A stretch of DNA of 64,000 bases from Altibacter sp. HG106 (GTDB lineage Bacteria > Bacteroidota > Bacteroidia > Flavobacteriales > Flavobacteriaceae), in contig NZ_JAQQTD010000009.1 in the NCBI RefSeq assembly GCF_028561755.1, positions 1 through 64,000 of the forward strand. Reading direction: 5' to 3'. The position numbers and the translations under genes were made by a program. Under the pieces are notes generated by a model. It saw only the letters and a program-made list of their open reading frames with translations, was not told the DNA's origin and searched no databases. The first letter of the stretch is position 1; every line of letters begins with the position of its first letter. Below, one piece after another: positions 42,426 to 51,348 of this stretch.

Positions 42426-42463
42426 AAAAAGCCATCGAAATGCTAGATTCGATGGCTTTTTAC
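42426..42463 (+). terminator. Intrinsic terminator after the subtilase gene
   Basis: A 14-bp stem AAAAAGCCATCGAA (42426-42439) / TTCGATGGCTTTTT (42448-42461) with an 8-nt loop. Confidence 0.88.
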
Positions 42464-42542
42464 TGTGAGATCTATTAGTTTGGTGGACGCAACAGGAAGC
42501 GGTAAAAAGCGTTTCGAACGGCGGTTTTTCAAATAATTCCAT

Positions 42543-42550
42543 TAAATTTG
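42543..42550 (+). promoter_or_regulatory. Putative -7 element of pyrR-pyrB (TAAATTTG)
   Basis: An exact TAnnTTTG octamer 27 nt before the pyrR ATG at 42578. The -33 region is only T-rich. The short predicted leader leaves little room for a PyrR attenuator upstream of pyrR. Confidence 0.5.
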
Positions 42551-42577
42551 CTTTCTGAACAGTATTCAGACTTTCCT

Positions 42578-43117
42578 ATGGGCCAAAAAGTGTTGTTAAA
42601 CGCTACCGAAGTACACATTGCGCTTCACCGCCTGGCTTGTCAGCTTATCGAGAATCATCACGACTTTAAAGACACAGTATTGGTTGGAATCCAACCGCGC
42701 GGTGTATTTCTTGCGGAACGACTGGCACAATTGCTTCAGCAGGAATATCACATTGAAAACATTCGATTAGGATATCTGGATATCACCTTTTTTCGAGATG
42801 ATTTCCGCCGTAGCCATAAGCCGCTTGAGGCCAACAAAACGCAAATTGATTTTGTGGTTGAAGACAAAAAGGTAGTTTTTATTGATGATGTGCTATACAC
42901 GGGAAGAAGCATTCGAGCGGCGTTAACAGCTATACAGTCCTTTGGTCGCCCGGTTGAAATAGAGCTGCTTACCTTGATCGATCGACGGTTTAGCAGGAAT
43001 CTTCCCATTCAACCCGATTATCGAGGTCGGCAAGTTGATGCCATCAATGAAGAAAAAGTAAAAGTCCACTGGAAAGAGAACGACGGAGAAGATGCCGTTT
43101 ATTTAGTGAAGAGTTAA
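42578..43117 (+). CDS. pyrR: PyrR bifunctional pyr regulator / uracil phosphoribosyltransferase
   Basis: A 179-residue PyrR. N-terminus M-G-Q-K-V-L-L-N-A; G-I-Q-P-R-G-V-F near 41; and the PRPP loop V-F-I-D-D-V-L-Y-T-G-R-S near 97-108. The ATG at 42578 matches the standard PyrR length; a TTG 30 bp upstream is rejected. It makes UMP from uracil and in many bacteria controls pyr mRNA by attenuation. It is 6 bp upstream of pyrB. No obvious anti-terminator or terminator pair is visible before pyrR, so RNA-based control at this locus is doubtful. Confidence 0.93.
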   Translation: MGQKVLLNATEVHIALHRLACQLIENHHDFKDTVLVGIQPRGVFLAERLAQLLQQEYHIENIRLGYLDITFFRDDFRRSHKPLEANKTQIDFVVEDKKVVFIDDVLYTGRSIRAALTAIQSFGRPVEIELLTLIDRRFSRNLPIQPDYRGRQVDAINEEKVKVHWKENDGEDAVYLVKS

Positions 43118-43123
43118 CCAACT

Positions 43124-44068
43124 ATGAAGGAATTAAGCGTACGTCATTTATTGGGGATTAAATACATCACGGAGGCCGATATTCAGTTGATTTTTGAAAC
43201 AGCCGATCACTTCAAAGAGGTAATTAATCGCCCCATTAAAAAGGTGCCTTCCTTACGCGACATTACCATCGCCAATTTATTCTTTGAAAATAGCACGCGC
43301 ACCCGACTCTCATTCGAGTTGGCAGAAAAGCGCCTGTCGGCCGATGTAGTTAATTTCTCAGCTGCGTCTTCTTCCGTAAAAAAAGGAGAGACCCTTATTG
43401 ATACTGTTAATAACATTCTCTCCATGAAAGTAGACATGGTGGTCATGCGACATCCTAACCCGGGAGCCGGAGTCTTTCTTTCAAACCATATTGACGCCAG
43501 TATTGTGAATGCAGGAGATGGCGCACACGAACACCCCACTCAGGCGTTATTAGATTGTTTCTCGATTCGGGAACGCCTGGGCGATGTGGCAGGAAAAAAA
43601 GTGGTCATTGTAGGAGATATTCTGCATTCTAGAGTCGCATTGAGTAATATTTTCGCCTTACAAAAACTTGGAGCAGAGGTTAAAGTATGTGGTCCAAAAA
43701 CACTTATTCCCAAGCATATAGAAAAATTAGGTGTTACAGTGACGACTGATTTAGTCAGCGCATTAGCGTGGTGCGATGTGGCCAACATGCTACGCATTCA
43801 AAATGAGCGCTTAGACATTAGTTATTTTCCGTCAACAAGAGAGTACACCCAACAGTTTGGGGTCAATAAAGCCCTGTTAGACCGTTTGGATAAAGAAATT
43901 GTGATCATGCATCCGGGTCCCATAAATCGCGGTGTAGAAATTACCAGCGACGTGGCCGACAGCGATCAGGCTATCATTTTAGATCAGGTACAGAATGGCG
44001 TGGCCATAAGGATGGCGGTATTGTATTTATTAGCTTCAAAAATTGAACGAACCCATGAAGATCGATAA
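43124..44068 (+). CDS. pyrB: Aspartate carbamoyltransferase catalytic subunit
   Basis: A 314-residue ATCase chain catalysing the first committed step of pyrimidine synthesis. Carbamoyl-phosphate loop S57-T-R-T in F-E-N-S-T-R-T-R-L-S-F; the 80s loop S-S-S-V-K-K-G-E; H-P-T-Q-A-L-L-D near 138; and H-P-G-P-I-N-R-G near 264. No pyrI regulatory subunit follows; the next gene encodes a small STAS-like protein that overlaps its 3' end by 14 bp. It therefore resembles the unregulated trimeric form. Confidence 0.95.
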   Translation: MKELSVRHLLGIKYITEADIQLIFETADHFKEVINRPIKKVPSLRDITIANLFFENSTRTRLSFELAEKRLSADVVNFSAASSSVKKGETLIDTVNNILSMKVDMVVMRHPNPGAGVFLSNHIDASIVNAGDGAHEHPTQALLDCFSIRERLGDVAGKKVVIVGDILHSRVALSNIFALQKLGAEVKVCGPKTLIPKHIEKLGVTVTTDLVSALAWCDVANMLRIQNERLDISYFPSTREYTQQFGVNKALLDRLDKEIVIMHPGPINRGVEITSDVADSDQAIILDQVQNGVAIRMAVLYLLASKIERTHEDR

Positions 44069-44390
44069 TCATGAAACCTATGTAGTATTGGCAGACGAGA
44101 AAGGGGATGTAGCCGATTTCGCCTCTTTTTTGGAATATCAGATTCCAAATAAATTTAAAGGTCAGAATGTCATCATTGATCTACAGGACTTTACATCCTT
44201 AGAACTTCCCCAACTCTTACTTTTTCTCAAAACATCAAACTTGCATAGAAAAACCAAACAATCGTTTGTGATTGTAAACAACGCCATCAATCCAGAGGTC
44301 ATCCCTATGGAGATGATCGTCGTCCCGACGCTCCAGGAGGGGGTAGACGTCATTGAAATGGAGGCGATCGAACGGGATCTGGGCTTTTAA
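44055..44390 (+). CDS. STAS-like protein between pyrB and rnz
   Basis: A 111-residue protein beginning M-K-I-D-N-H-E-T-Y at the ATG at 44055 (14-bp overlap with pyrB). The pattern F-x-G-Q-N-V-I-I-D-L-Q-D-F-T-S-L-E, then L-L-F-L-K-T-S-N...K-Q-S-F-V-I-V-N-N, resembles a STAS/SpoIIAA-type alpha-beta fold, though the phosphorylated Ser position is not clear. It is often found directly before rnz in Flavobacteriia, to my knowledge. No function is established. Confidence 0.72.
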   Translation: MKIDNHETYVVLADEKGDVADFASFLEYQIPNKFKGQNVIIDLQDFTSLELPQLLLFLKTSNLHRKTKQSFVIVNNAINPEVIPMEMIVVPTLQEGVDVIEMEAIERDLGF

Positions 44391-44400
44391 TTCAAAGCGT

Positions 44401-45306
44401 TTGAACTTGACAATCTTAGGCTGCCATTCGGCCACGCCCAAAGCTACAGCATTTCCCACCGCACAGGTTCTGGAAATGAGAGGACATGTTTTTTTAATTG
44501 ATTGCGGAGAAGGGGCACAAATGCAGTTACGACGAACTAAGGTAAAATTCGCCAGAATCAAACATATCTTTATATCTCACCTGCACGGAGATCATTTTTT
44601 TGGGCTCATCGGACTCATTTCTACCTTTCGATTGTTGGGCCGTGAGGCAGAAATGCATATTTACGGACCAAAAGGCATTCAGAAAATCATTCAACTACAG
44701 CTTCGCTTAAGCGCCTCTCACATTAATTATCCGCTATATTTTCACGAATTAGAATCTTCGGAACCACAAACCTTATTTGAGGATGAAAAAGTGATCGTGC
44801 GGTCGTTTCCGTTATCACACCGGGTGTACACCAACGGTTTTCACTTTCAGGAGAAGCCGGGAGAGCGTAAACTGAACCATCCTAAAGCCGTCCAGGCCAA
44901 TATCCATCATAGTTTGTTTTCAAAATTAAAACAGGGATTTGATGTGGTTAATGAAGACGGCCTAACCATTGCCAATTCTACGGTTACGGAAGATCCTGAA
45001 ACGCCCTTCTCATATGCGTACTGTAGCGACACCGAATATTACCCGGAAGTAGTACCTCATATCAAAGGGAGCACCGCCTTGTATCACGAAGCTACGTTTT
45101 TAGACGAACACGCCGGACTGGCTGAAAAAACAAAGCACAGTACCGCCAAAGAGGCCGCCGTTATCGCGAAAAAGGCTTCCGTGGGAACCTTGATCCTGGG
45201 GCATTATTCAGGCAGGTATCGAAACCTGGAACTCTTTAGGGAAGAAGCGATGGAAATCTTTCCGAATACCAAATTGGCAGAAGATGGAAAAACCTTCCAA
45301 TTTTAA
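44401..45306 (+). CDS. rnz: Ribonuclease Z
   Basis: A 301-residue metallo-beta-lactamase-fold tRNA 3' endonuclease. Motif S-H-L-H-G-D-H-F-F-G (H-x-H-x-D-H), later Y-C-S-D-T-E and G-H-Y-S-G-R-Y. The start is TTG at 44401 (N-L-T-I-L-G-C-H-S-A-T-P), the conserved N-terminus of the family; the upstream in-frame ATG at 44353 lies inside the previous gene and would add 16 unrelated residues. It is 10 bp after the STAS-like gene. Confidence 0.92.
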   Translation: MNLTILGCHSATPKATAFPTAQVLEMRGHVFLIDCGEGAQMQLRRTKVKFARIKHIFISHLHGDHFFGLIGLISTFRLLGREAEMHIYGPKGIQKIIQLQLRLSASHINYPLYFHELESSEPQTLFEDEKVIVRSFPLSHRVYTNGFHFQEKPGERKLNHPKAVQANIHHSLFSKLKQGFDVVNEDGLTIANSTVTEDPETPFSYAYCSDTEYYPEVVPHIKGSTALYHEATFLDEHAGLAEKTKHSTAKEAAVIAKKASVGTLILGHYSGRYRNLELFREEAMEIFPNTKLAEDGKTFQF

Positions 45307-45366
45307 CCTACATTTAATCCTTCGGAACTTTAATAAAAATCGTAAAACCCGTACCTTGTATGCCCT

Positions 45367-46011
45367 ATGGCGAAAAAACTACACTCCTATCGGGCTTCGT
45401 ACGAGAAAGGAGCCTTAACGAAGTCGGTTGTAGCCGAAAATCCCTTTCAGCAATTCAAACAGTGGTTTGAGGCCGCCGAAGCCTCTGAAACCATACACGA
45501 GATCAATGCGATGACGCTTTCTACTGTCGATGCGACTGGAGCGCCTCGGGGTCGTGTGGTTTTGCTGAAGGAATATTCGCAAGCGGGTTTTGTGTTCTAT
45601 ACCAACTACAGTAGCGAGAAAGGGACCGCCATAGCAGTCAATCCCGCGGTAAGCCTCTCTTTTTTCTGGCCCGCTTTAGAGCAACAGATTATTATCAAAG
45701 GAACGGCACAAAAAGTACCCACAGCACAATCGGAGGCGTATTTTAAAGAACGCCCTAGAAAGAGTCAGTTAGGAGCCTTGGTGTCCAATCAAAGCACTGT
45801 TATCGAAAGCAGACAAGCCTTAGAAGACGCCATGGAAGCGCTGGAAAAAAAATATGAAGGAAAGGAGGTCCCAAAACCCGAGCAATGGGGAGGATATCTT
45901 GTGACCCCTTCAGAATTTGAATTTTGGCAAGGCCGAAGAAGTCGATTGCACGATAGAATTGTCTATCGAATGCAGGAAGATCATTGGGTACTACAACGTT
46001 TACAACCTTAA
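45367..46011 (+). CDS. pdxH: Pyridoxamine 5'-phosphate oxidase
   Basis: A 214-residue FMN enzyme that oxidises pyridoxine or pyridoxamine phosphate to PLP. Visible: R-G-R-V-V-L-L-K near 59-66, F-Y-T-N-Y-S-S-E-K-G near 76, R-P-R-K-S-Q-L-G-A near 130, and the C-terminal E-F-W-Q-G-R-x-S-R-L-H-D-R signature. The length is normal. It supplies the cofactor used by the aminotransferase and desulfurase in this window. The short upstream gap has a TACCTTG motif close to the -7 consensus. Confidence 0.94.
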   Translation: MAKKLHSYRASYEKGALTKSVVAENPFQQFKQWFEAAEASETIHEINAMTLSTVDATGAPRGRVVLLKEYSQAGFVFYTNYSSEKGTAIAVNPAVSLSFFWPALEQQIIIKGTAQKVPTAQSEAYFKERPRKSQLGALVSNQSTVIESRQALEDAMEALEKKYEGKEVPKPEQWGGYLVTPSEFEFWQGRRSRLHDRIVYRMQEDHWVLQRLQP

Positions 46012-46020
46012 GAAGTTACT

Positions 46021-46509
46021 ATGAAAACGCTCTATTTAGTTCGACATGCCAAGTCGTCTTGGAAATACGATGTGTCAGACCATCAACGCCCCCTGAAGAA
46101 ACGGGGATACAATGATGCAACGCTCGTCTCAGAAAAAGTAGCCGCCACCATGGACGCTCCCGAAAAAATAATCACTAGCGATGCGAATCGGGCCAGAACG
46201 ACGGCAGAATATTTCAAGAAAGCCTTCCGGATAAAGGACGTAGATTACAAGGAAACACATGATCTGTATGATTTCAGCGGACAAGAAGTGATGCGTGTGG
46301 TCAATAGTTTACCAGATGAGATACATTGCGCCATGATCGTGGGGCACAATCACGCGTTTACATCATTGGTGAATATGTTGGGGAATGAATACATTGACAA
46401 TTTGCCTACAAGCGGTTTTGTCGCGATTGAATTTCAAGAATCGCATTGGGCGGATATTAACACTGGAACGACGAAAACCATGATTTTTCCACGACATTTG
46501 AAAAAATAA
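46021..46509 (+). CDS. Histidine phosphatase family protein (SixA-like)
   Basis: A 162-residue phosphoglycerate-mutase-fold phosphatase: catalytic R-H-A-K-S near 8-12, second His in V-G-H-N-H near 108. SixA in E. coli dephosphorylates phosphohistidine in signalling or PTS proteins. Here the gene overlaps ppk1 by one base (TAATG), linking it to polyphosphate metabolism; its actual substrate is unknown. Confidence 0.88.
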   Translation: MKTLYLVRHAKSSWKYDVSDHQRPLKKRGYNDATLVSEKVAATMDAPEKIITSDANRARTTAEYFKKAFRIKDVDYKETHDLYDFSGQEVMRVVNSLPDEIHCAMIVGHNHAFTSLVNMLGNEYIDNLPTSGFVAIEFQESHWADINTGTTKTMIFPRHLKK

Positions 46510-48611
46510 TGCACGATACTTCAGCACAAACCACCGTAAAAAACACCTATTTGAACCGCGAATTAAGCTGGCTTCAATTTAATGCTCGCGTGTTGCAAGA
46601 AGCCGGGGATAAGTCGGTGCCGCTCATCGACCGACTCCGTTTCGTTGGGATTTTTTCCAATAATTTGGATGAATTCTTCAAGGTGCGATACGCTACGATC
46701 AAACGTATTGTGGAGGCCGGTAAAGGAGGGCGAAGTGCCCTAGGTGGAATTTCCGCTTCCGATCTACTCGAAGAGATCACTCAGACGGTTATCGAGCAGC
46801 AAGCGACAAGTCTCAACATCTTACGCGGAATCAAAAAAGAACTTCAAAAGGAGCGCATCTTTATTATTGATGAAACGGAGATTTCAGAATCGCAGAGTAA
46901 ATTCATTTCAGAATATTTCATTCAGAAAGTAAGTCCGGCCCTGGTGACCATCATGATTGGTGAATTGGAAAGTTTTCCGAATCTGAAAGACAGCGCCGCC
47001 TACCTCGTGGTGAAACTGATCATGAAGCAGGAAGATGAAACCTTTCAGAAGCAAACCAATTACGCGCTCATCGAAATACCGCGCTCTATCGAGCGCTTTG
47101 TGGTACTCCCTATGGAAGGAGACAAGCAATACATCATTATCTTAGACGACCTGATACGCCATTGTTTAGGAAACATTTTCAGCATTTTTAAATACGAGAC
47201 CATCACGGCACATATGATCAAAATTACCCGTGATGCCGAGTTGGATATTGACAGCGATCTTAGCCGAAGTTTTCTGGAAAAGATATCGAAGAGCGTGAAA
47301 CGAAGGAGTTCCGGAGACCCGGTACGCTTTGTGTATGACAAAAGTATCGATGCAGAAACCCTTCAGTTTTTATTAGATACGATGGGCATTGATAGCACCG
47401 ACAGTATTATTCCGGGAGGGCGCTACCACAACCGCCGTGACTACATGAAATTCCCGAGCCTGGGAAGGGCCGATTTGATGTATCAATCGATTACGCCACT
47501 GCGTATTCCCGGTTTGAGTTTGGAAGGAAGTTTACTCGATAGCATCGCTAAAAAGGATTACTTGCTGTACGCGCCCTATCAGACCTTTTCGTATGTCGTC
47601 AAGTTTCTGCGGGAAGCAGCGTTAGACCCTAACGTGAAATCGATTAAAATCACCATCTACCGATTGGCGCAGGTAAGCCATATTTCCAGTTCTTTAATCA
47701 ATGCCGTAAAAAATGGTAAAGATGTAACCGTTCAAATAGAATTGCGCGCGCGCTTCGATGAGGCAGCTAATATTCGCTACGCCGAACAAATGCAGAGTGA
47801 AGGGGTGAAACTTATCTTTGGAGTGTCTGGGCTGAAAGTGCATTGTAAGGCCTGCGTGATCGAGCGTCTTGAAAATAAGAAGGTGCAGCGCTATGCTTTT
47901 GTAAGTACCGGTAACTTCAATGAGTCTACCGCACGAATCTATACCGATTACACGCTGTTCACCGCGAATGCGAAGATCTGTAAAGAGATTAATAAAGTGT
48001 TTGATTTCTTTGAAGTGAACTATCAGATCAAAAAGTACCGCCATTTGATTGTTTCTCCTCATTACACCAGAAATGCGTTCACCAATTTGATCGAAAAGGA
48101 AATAGAAAATCATAAAAAAGGCTTGCCTAGCGGAATCCGTATCAAGCTCAATAGCTTGTCTGATTTCAAAATGATTGATGCTTTATATGCCGCCAGTCGT
48201 GCCGGCGTTCAAATTCGCTTGATCGTTCGAGGTATTTGTTGCCTGATTCCGGGCGTGGAAGGCATGAGTGAAAACATTGAGGTAATAAGCGTGGTCGATA
48301 AATTTTTGGAGCATCCACGTTTGTATATCTTTGAAAACGGGGGGAATGCAAAAATGTATATTTCTTCCGCAGACCTCATGTCACGAAATTTAGACAATAG
48401 GGTAGAAATATCATGTCCTATTTATGATGAAGATATCAAACAAGAACTAGAAGATACGTTTGAAATCAGTTGGAGCGATAATGTAAAGGCCAGACGCATT
48501 TCTGAATCGCAAGACAACGCATATCGCAAAACAAAGGGAGCGAAAGTGCGCTCGCAATTTAAATTGTACGAATACTACCAACAAAAAAGAAATCAGGTTG
48601 TTACGAATTGA
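46509..48611 (+). CDS. ppk1: Polyphosphate kinase 1
   Basis: A 700-residue PPK1 that polymerises ATP gamma-phosphate into polyphosphate. Domains: N (Y-L-N-R-E-L-S-W-L-Q-F-N-A-R-V near 13-27), head, and two phospholipase D-like C domains with L-K-V-H-C-K-A (phosphohistidine His) and H-P-R-L-Y-I-F. The I-Y-R-L-A and L-R-A-R-F-D-E-A-A-N motifs are intact. It starts on the last base of the SixA stop codon and overlaps the following PPX gene by 14 bp. Confidence 0.95.
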   Translation: MHDTSAQTTVKNTYLNRELSWLQFNARVLQEAGDKSVPLIDRLRFVGIFSNNLDEFFKVRYATIKRIVEAGKGGRSALGGISASDLLEEITQTVIEQQATSLNILRGIKKELQKERIFIIDETEISESQSKFISEYFIQKVSPALVTIMIGELESFPNLKDSAAYLVVKLIMKQEDETFQKQTNYALIEIPRSIERFVVLPMEGDKQYIIILDDLIRHCLGNIFSIFKYETITAHMIKITRDAELDIDSDLSRSFLEKISKSVKRRSSGDPVRFVYDKSIDAETLQFLLDTMGIDSTDSIIPGGRYHNRRDYMKFPSLGRADLMYQSITPLRIPGLSLEGSLLDSIAKKDYLLYAPYQTFSYVVKFLREAALDPNVKSIKITIYRLAQVSHISSSLINAVKNGKDVTVQIELRARFDEAANIRYAEQMQSEGVKLIFGVSGLKVHCKACVIERLENKKVQRYAFVSTGNFNESTARIYTDYTLFTANAKICKEINKVFDFFEVNYQIKKYRHLIVSPHYTRNAFTNLIEKEIENHKKGLPSGIRIKLNSLSDFKMIDALYAASRAGVQIRLIVRGICCLIPGVEGMSENIEVISVVDKFLEHPRLYIFENGGNAKMYISSADLMSRNLDNRVEISCPIYDEDIKQELEDTFEISWSDNVKARRISESQDNAYRKTKGAKVRSQFKLYEYYQQKRNQVVTN

Positions 48612-49512
48612 AAAATACGCCGCTATTGATATTGGCTCCAATGCCATCCGACTGCTAATTGCAACGGTACTGGAGAAGGAGGGACGTGAAACACAGTTCA
48701 AGAAAACCTCTTTGGTACGCGTCCCCATTCGGTTGGGAGCCGATGTGTTTCTGAAAGAAAAGATCTCCAATCGCAGTTATGAACGTATGGTAGAGGCGAT
48801 GACCGCATTTTCCTTATTAATGAAGAATCACGATGTGGTAAAATGTCGCGCCTGCGCAACGTCGGCCATGCGAGAAGCTAAGAATGGCGCTGAAATTGCT
48901 GAGAATATTAGAAAAGAAACCGGTATTCACATCAATATTATAGACGGGAAAGATGAAGCCGCCATTATTGCCTCTACCGATCTGCACGAACTAATTGACA
49001 ACGATAAGGTGTTTCTATATGTTGACGTAGGCGGAGGAAGTACCGAATTCACGGTATTCGCCAATGGGAAATCGGTTGCCTCCAGGTCGTTTAAGCTGGG
49101 AACCGTACGCGTTCTGAATGATATGGTTAGGGAATCCATCTGGGAAGAAGTAAAAGATTGGATCAAAAAGCACACAAAACGATACGATAAAGTGAATTGT
49201 ATTGGATCCGGCGGAAATATTAACAGTATCTATAAAAGCAGCGGTAAGAAAATTGGAAAACCGCTAAGCTATTTTTATTTGGTGGATTACTACGAAAAAA
49301 TCAAAAACTACACTTATCACGAGCGGATCTTTGAGCTTCAGATGAACCCAGATCGAGCAGACGTGATTATTCCGGCCACAAGAATTTATCTCTCTGCGAT
49401 GAAATGGAGCAAATCCAAGAATATTTACGTACCTAAAATCGGACTCGCAGACGGCATTGTAAAGAGTTTATACAATGAAAAAGACGCGGAGGACCTAGAA
49501 GTCTACGAGTAA
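48598..49512 (+). CDS. Exopolyphosphatase / GppA family phosphatase
   Basis: A 304-residue actin-fold enzyme that degrades polyphosphate or hydrolyses pppGpp. A-A-I-D-I-G-S-N-A-I-R-L-L-I near 9-22, A-T-S-A-M-R-E-A near 84, D-V-G-G-G-S-T-E near 142, and G-S-G-G-N near 203 are typical. It lacks the C-terminal HD domain of long PPX forms. The start is TTG at 48598, inside the ppk1 end; no ATG lies before the conserved N-terminus. Opposing activities in one operon (PPK and PPX) are common. Confidence 0.9.
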   Translation: MLRIEKYAAIDIGSNAIRLLIATVLEKEGRETQFKKTSLVRVPIRLGADVFLKEKISNRSYERMVEAMTAFSLLMKNHDVVKCRACATSAMREAKNGAEIAENIRKETGIHINIIDGKDEAAIIASTDLHELIDNDKVFLYVDVGGGSTEFTVFANGKSVASRSFKLGTVRVLNDMVRESIWEEVKDWIKKHTKRYDKVNCIGSGGNINSIYKSSGKKIGKPLSYFYLVDYYEKIKNYTYHERIFELQMNPDRADVIIPATRIYLSAMKWSKSKNIYVPKIGLADGIVKSLYNEKDAEDLEVYE

Positions 49513-49617
49513 ATTATCCCGTCATGTAGCGCAACATTACTTGCATTTACGGCAATAATTGACGCTATTGGGTAGTAATAATTATGTATTTTTAACCTTC
49601 GAACCTGTAATTCATTC

Positions 49618-50820
49618 ATGATCGTAGCAACTATACCTAACAATGAGTCTGAACGCCTGCAAGCTGTGCAACGCCTTCAGATACTAGATTCACTTCCAGA
49701 AGAAGAGTATGATAGTATTACGCGTTTGGCTTCCTATATTTGCCATGTTCCGGTTTCCTTAATTACTTTAATTGAAAAAGATCGACAGTGGTTTAAATCG
49801 AAAGTGGGTACCGATATTTGCGAAACCGATCGCGATAGTTCCTTTTGCTCGCATGCCATTTTAAATCCGAATCAGCCGTTAGTGGTCAATGATGTTTCTA
49901 AGGACGAACGTTTCATAGATAATCCCTTGACGATGGGTGAAAATGGTGTTTCTTTTTACGCCGGAGTTCCGTTGCGCGACGCCTTCGGAAATGCGTTAGG
50001 GTCATTGTGCGTGCTCGATACCAAACCCAACCAACTTTCCGAAGAACAACTCAAGGCACTTCAACAGCTGGCGGCGCAAGTAGAATATTTGTTTCAGTTG
50101 CGGCTTCAGAATCAAGAACTCATGAGCTTAAAAGACACCTTGTCGGTTCATAACAATCTACTTAAGGACTTTGCCAGTACGGTTTCTCATGACATGAAAA
50201 TGCCATTATCTAATATTATTTTGACCTCTGACATTCTTCGGAAGGAATACGATAACGTGCTGGATGAACGCGGAATAAATTACTTGGGCTATCTTAAAAA
50301 ATCGGCCTTGTCGCTTAGTGACTATATCGGAAACATCTTAGATCATTACGAAAGTACCGCCTACCAACGTGATGATGCGGAAGCATTCGAGTTGAATGTG
50401 TTACTGGAGGACATCGTAGAATTATTACAGATCAAGTACGATTGTGAAGTACACCTACCGGAGCGCCATTTGGATGTTAAATGCAATCGATCTGCCCTAG
50501 AGCAAATCTTCTTGAATTTGATCGCCAATAGTATCAAGTACAATGATAAGAAGCGGATTATCATTGAAATTGAAGCTTCAGAAGATGATCAACAATACTC
50601 ATTTTCGGTGTCTGATAACGGAATGGGGATCGAAGAAAACATGCTTCACAGTATTTTTGATTTGTTCAGCACCGTGGGCCATTTGGATAGAGAAGGGCAG
50701 AAGGGCCATGGTATTGGACTCTCAACGGTAAAGAAATTGATTGAGACCTTGGAGGGCACTATAGAAGCTACCTCTACTGTAGGTAAAGGGACCACCTTTC
50801 ACTTTACCATTGCCAAGTAA
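49618..50820 (+). CDS. GAF domain-containing sensor histidine kinase
   Basis: A 400-residue soluble kinase. The N-terminal GAF domain (about 20-165) contains the R-Q-W-F-K-S-K-V-G and F-C-S-H-A-I segments typical of bacterial GAF kinases of this class. HisKA has H191 in V-S-H-D-M-K-M-P-L. The HATPase part has N-L-I-A-N-S-I-K-Y-N, D-N-G-M-G-I and G-H-G-I-G-L-S. No membrane helix and no adjacent response regulator, so it is an orphan intracellular sensor; the ligand is unknown. Confidence 0.9.
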   Translation: MIVATIPNNESERLQAVQRLQILDSLPEEEYDSITRLASYICHVPVSLITLIEKDRQWFKSKVGTDICETDRDSSFCSHAILNPNQPLVVNDVSKDERFIDNPLTMGENGVSFYAGVPLRDAFGNALGSLCVLDTKPNQLSEEQLKALQQLAAQVEYLFQLRLQNQELMSLKDTLSVHNNLLKDFASTVSHDMKMPLSNIILTSDILRKEYDNVLDERGINYLGYLKKSALSLSDYIGNILDHYESTAYQRDDAEAFELNVLLEDIVELLQIKYDCEVHLPERHLDVKCNRSALEQIFLNLIANSIKYNDKKRIIIEIEASEDDQQYSFSVSDNGMGIEENMLHSIFDLFSTVGHLDREGQKGHGIGLSTVKKLIETLEGTIEATSTVGKGTTFHFTIAK

Positions 50821-50826
50821 ATTATC

Positions 50827-51348
50827 TTATAACAGTTTTTCGGCTATTTCCAACCAATTAGCAACGCGTTCATGCCCATGGTCTGTGGAATTGGCATTAT
50901 GAGGCTGTGTGAAAAGATAGGTTTTTCCGGAAAAAGTATCGAGATTTTTGAAGTGATCATCAATTAGAATATCACCTTGTATCACCGACTTATCCCCGCA
51001 GAACACGCGGCGTTTCCAATGAATAAAAGGGAAGTGAGTGTCTAACCAGCGGTATTTTTCTGGCAAGCTGTTAGGAAACTCCATTGCCGCCGTAACGATA
51101 AACAGTTCATACGCATGGGTGAGTTGCCGCATTATTTCAACAGCGTTTTCCATGACCGGCATGGACTCAAAAAAGTATTTTTGATAGACGTGTTTTTTTC
51201 CGTTAGGAAACGCTTGAACTTCATCAACTCCTATTACATCCTCTCGTCTGTATTGTATTCCGGTGGCCCGGAATTCCCACGCCATGAATTGTGCGTACAC
51301 ATCGGCCATAACGCCATCCATATCCACCAATAATCGTTTTTTATCCAT
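50827..51348 (-). CDS. 5'(3')-deoxyribonucleotidase (NT5C type)
   Basis: A 173-residue HAD-fold nucleotidase: L-L-V-D-M-D-G-V-M-A-D near 5-15 (nucleophile Asp) and D-I-L-I-D-D-H near 130. It resembles cytosolic 5',3'-deoxyribonucleotidases that trim dNMP pools. The ATG at 51348 follows a GGAAAAG/GAAGAAA stretch and overlaps the miaE stop codon by 8 bp; an upstream TTG would add seven residues. It is the third gene of the dnaX-miaE-nucleotidase unit. Confidence 0.88.
   Translation of the reverse strand: MDKKRLLVDMDGVMADVYAQFMAWEFRATGIQYRREDVIGVDEVQAFPNGKKHVYQKYFFESMPVMENAVEIMRQLTHAYELFIVTAAMEFPNSLPEKYRWLDTHFPFIHWKRRVFCGDKSVIQGDILIDDHFKNLDTFSGKTYLFTQPHNANSTDHGHERVANWLEIAEKLL

Noticed and set aside
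42404-42577. PyrR-type attenuator before pyrR
   Set aside because: The only hairpin is the terminator of the upstream protease gene; the predicted pyrR leader is ~20 nt with no conserved PyrR-binding loop.
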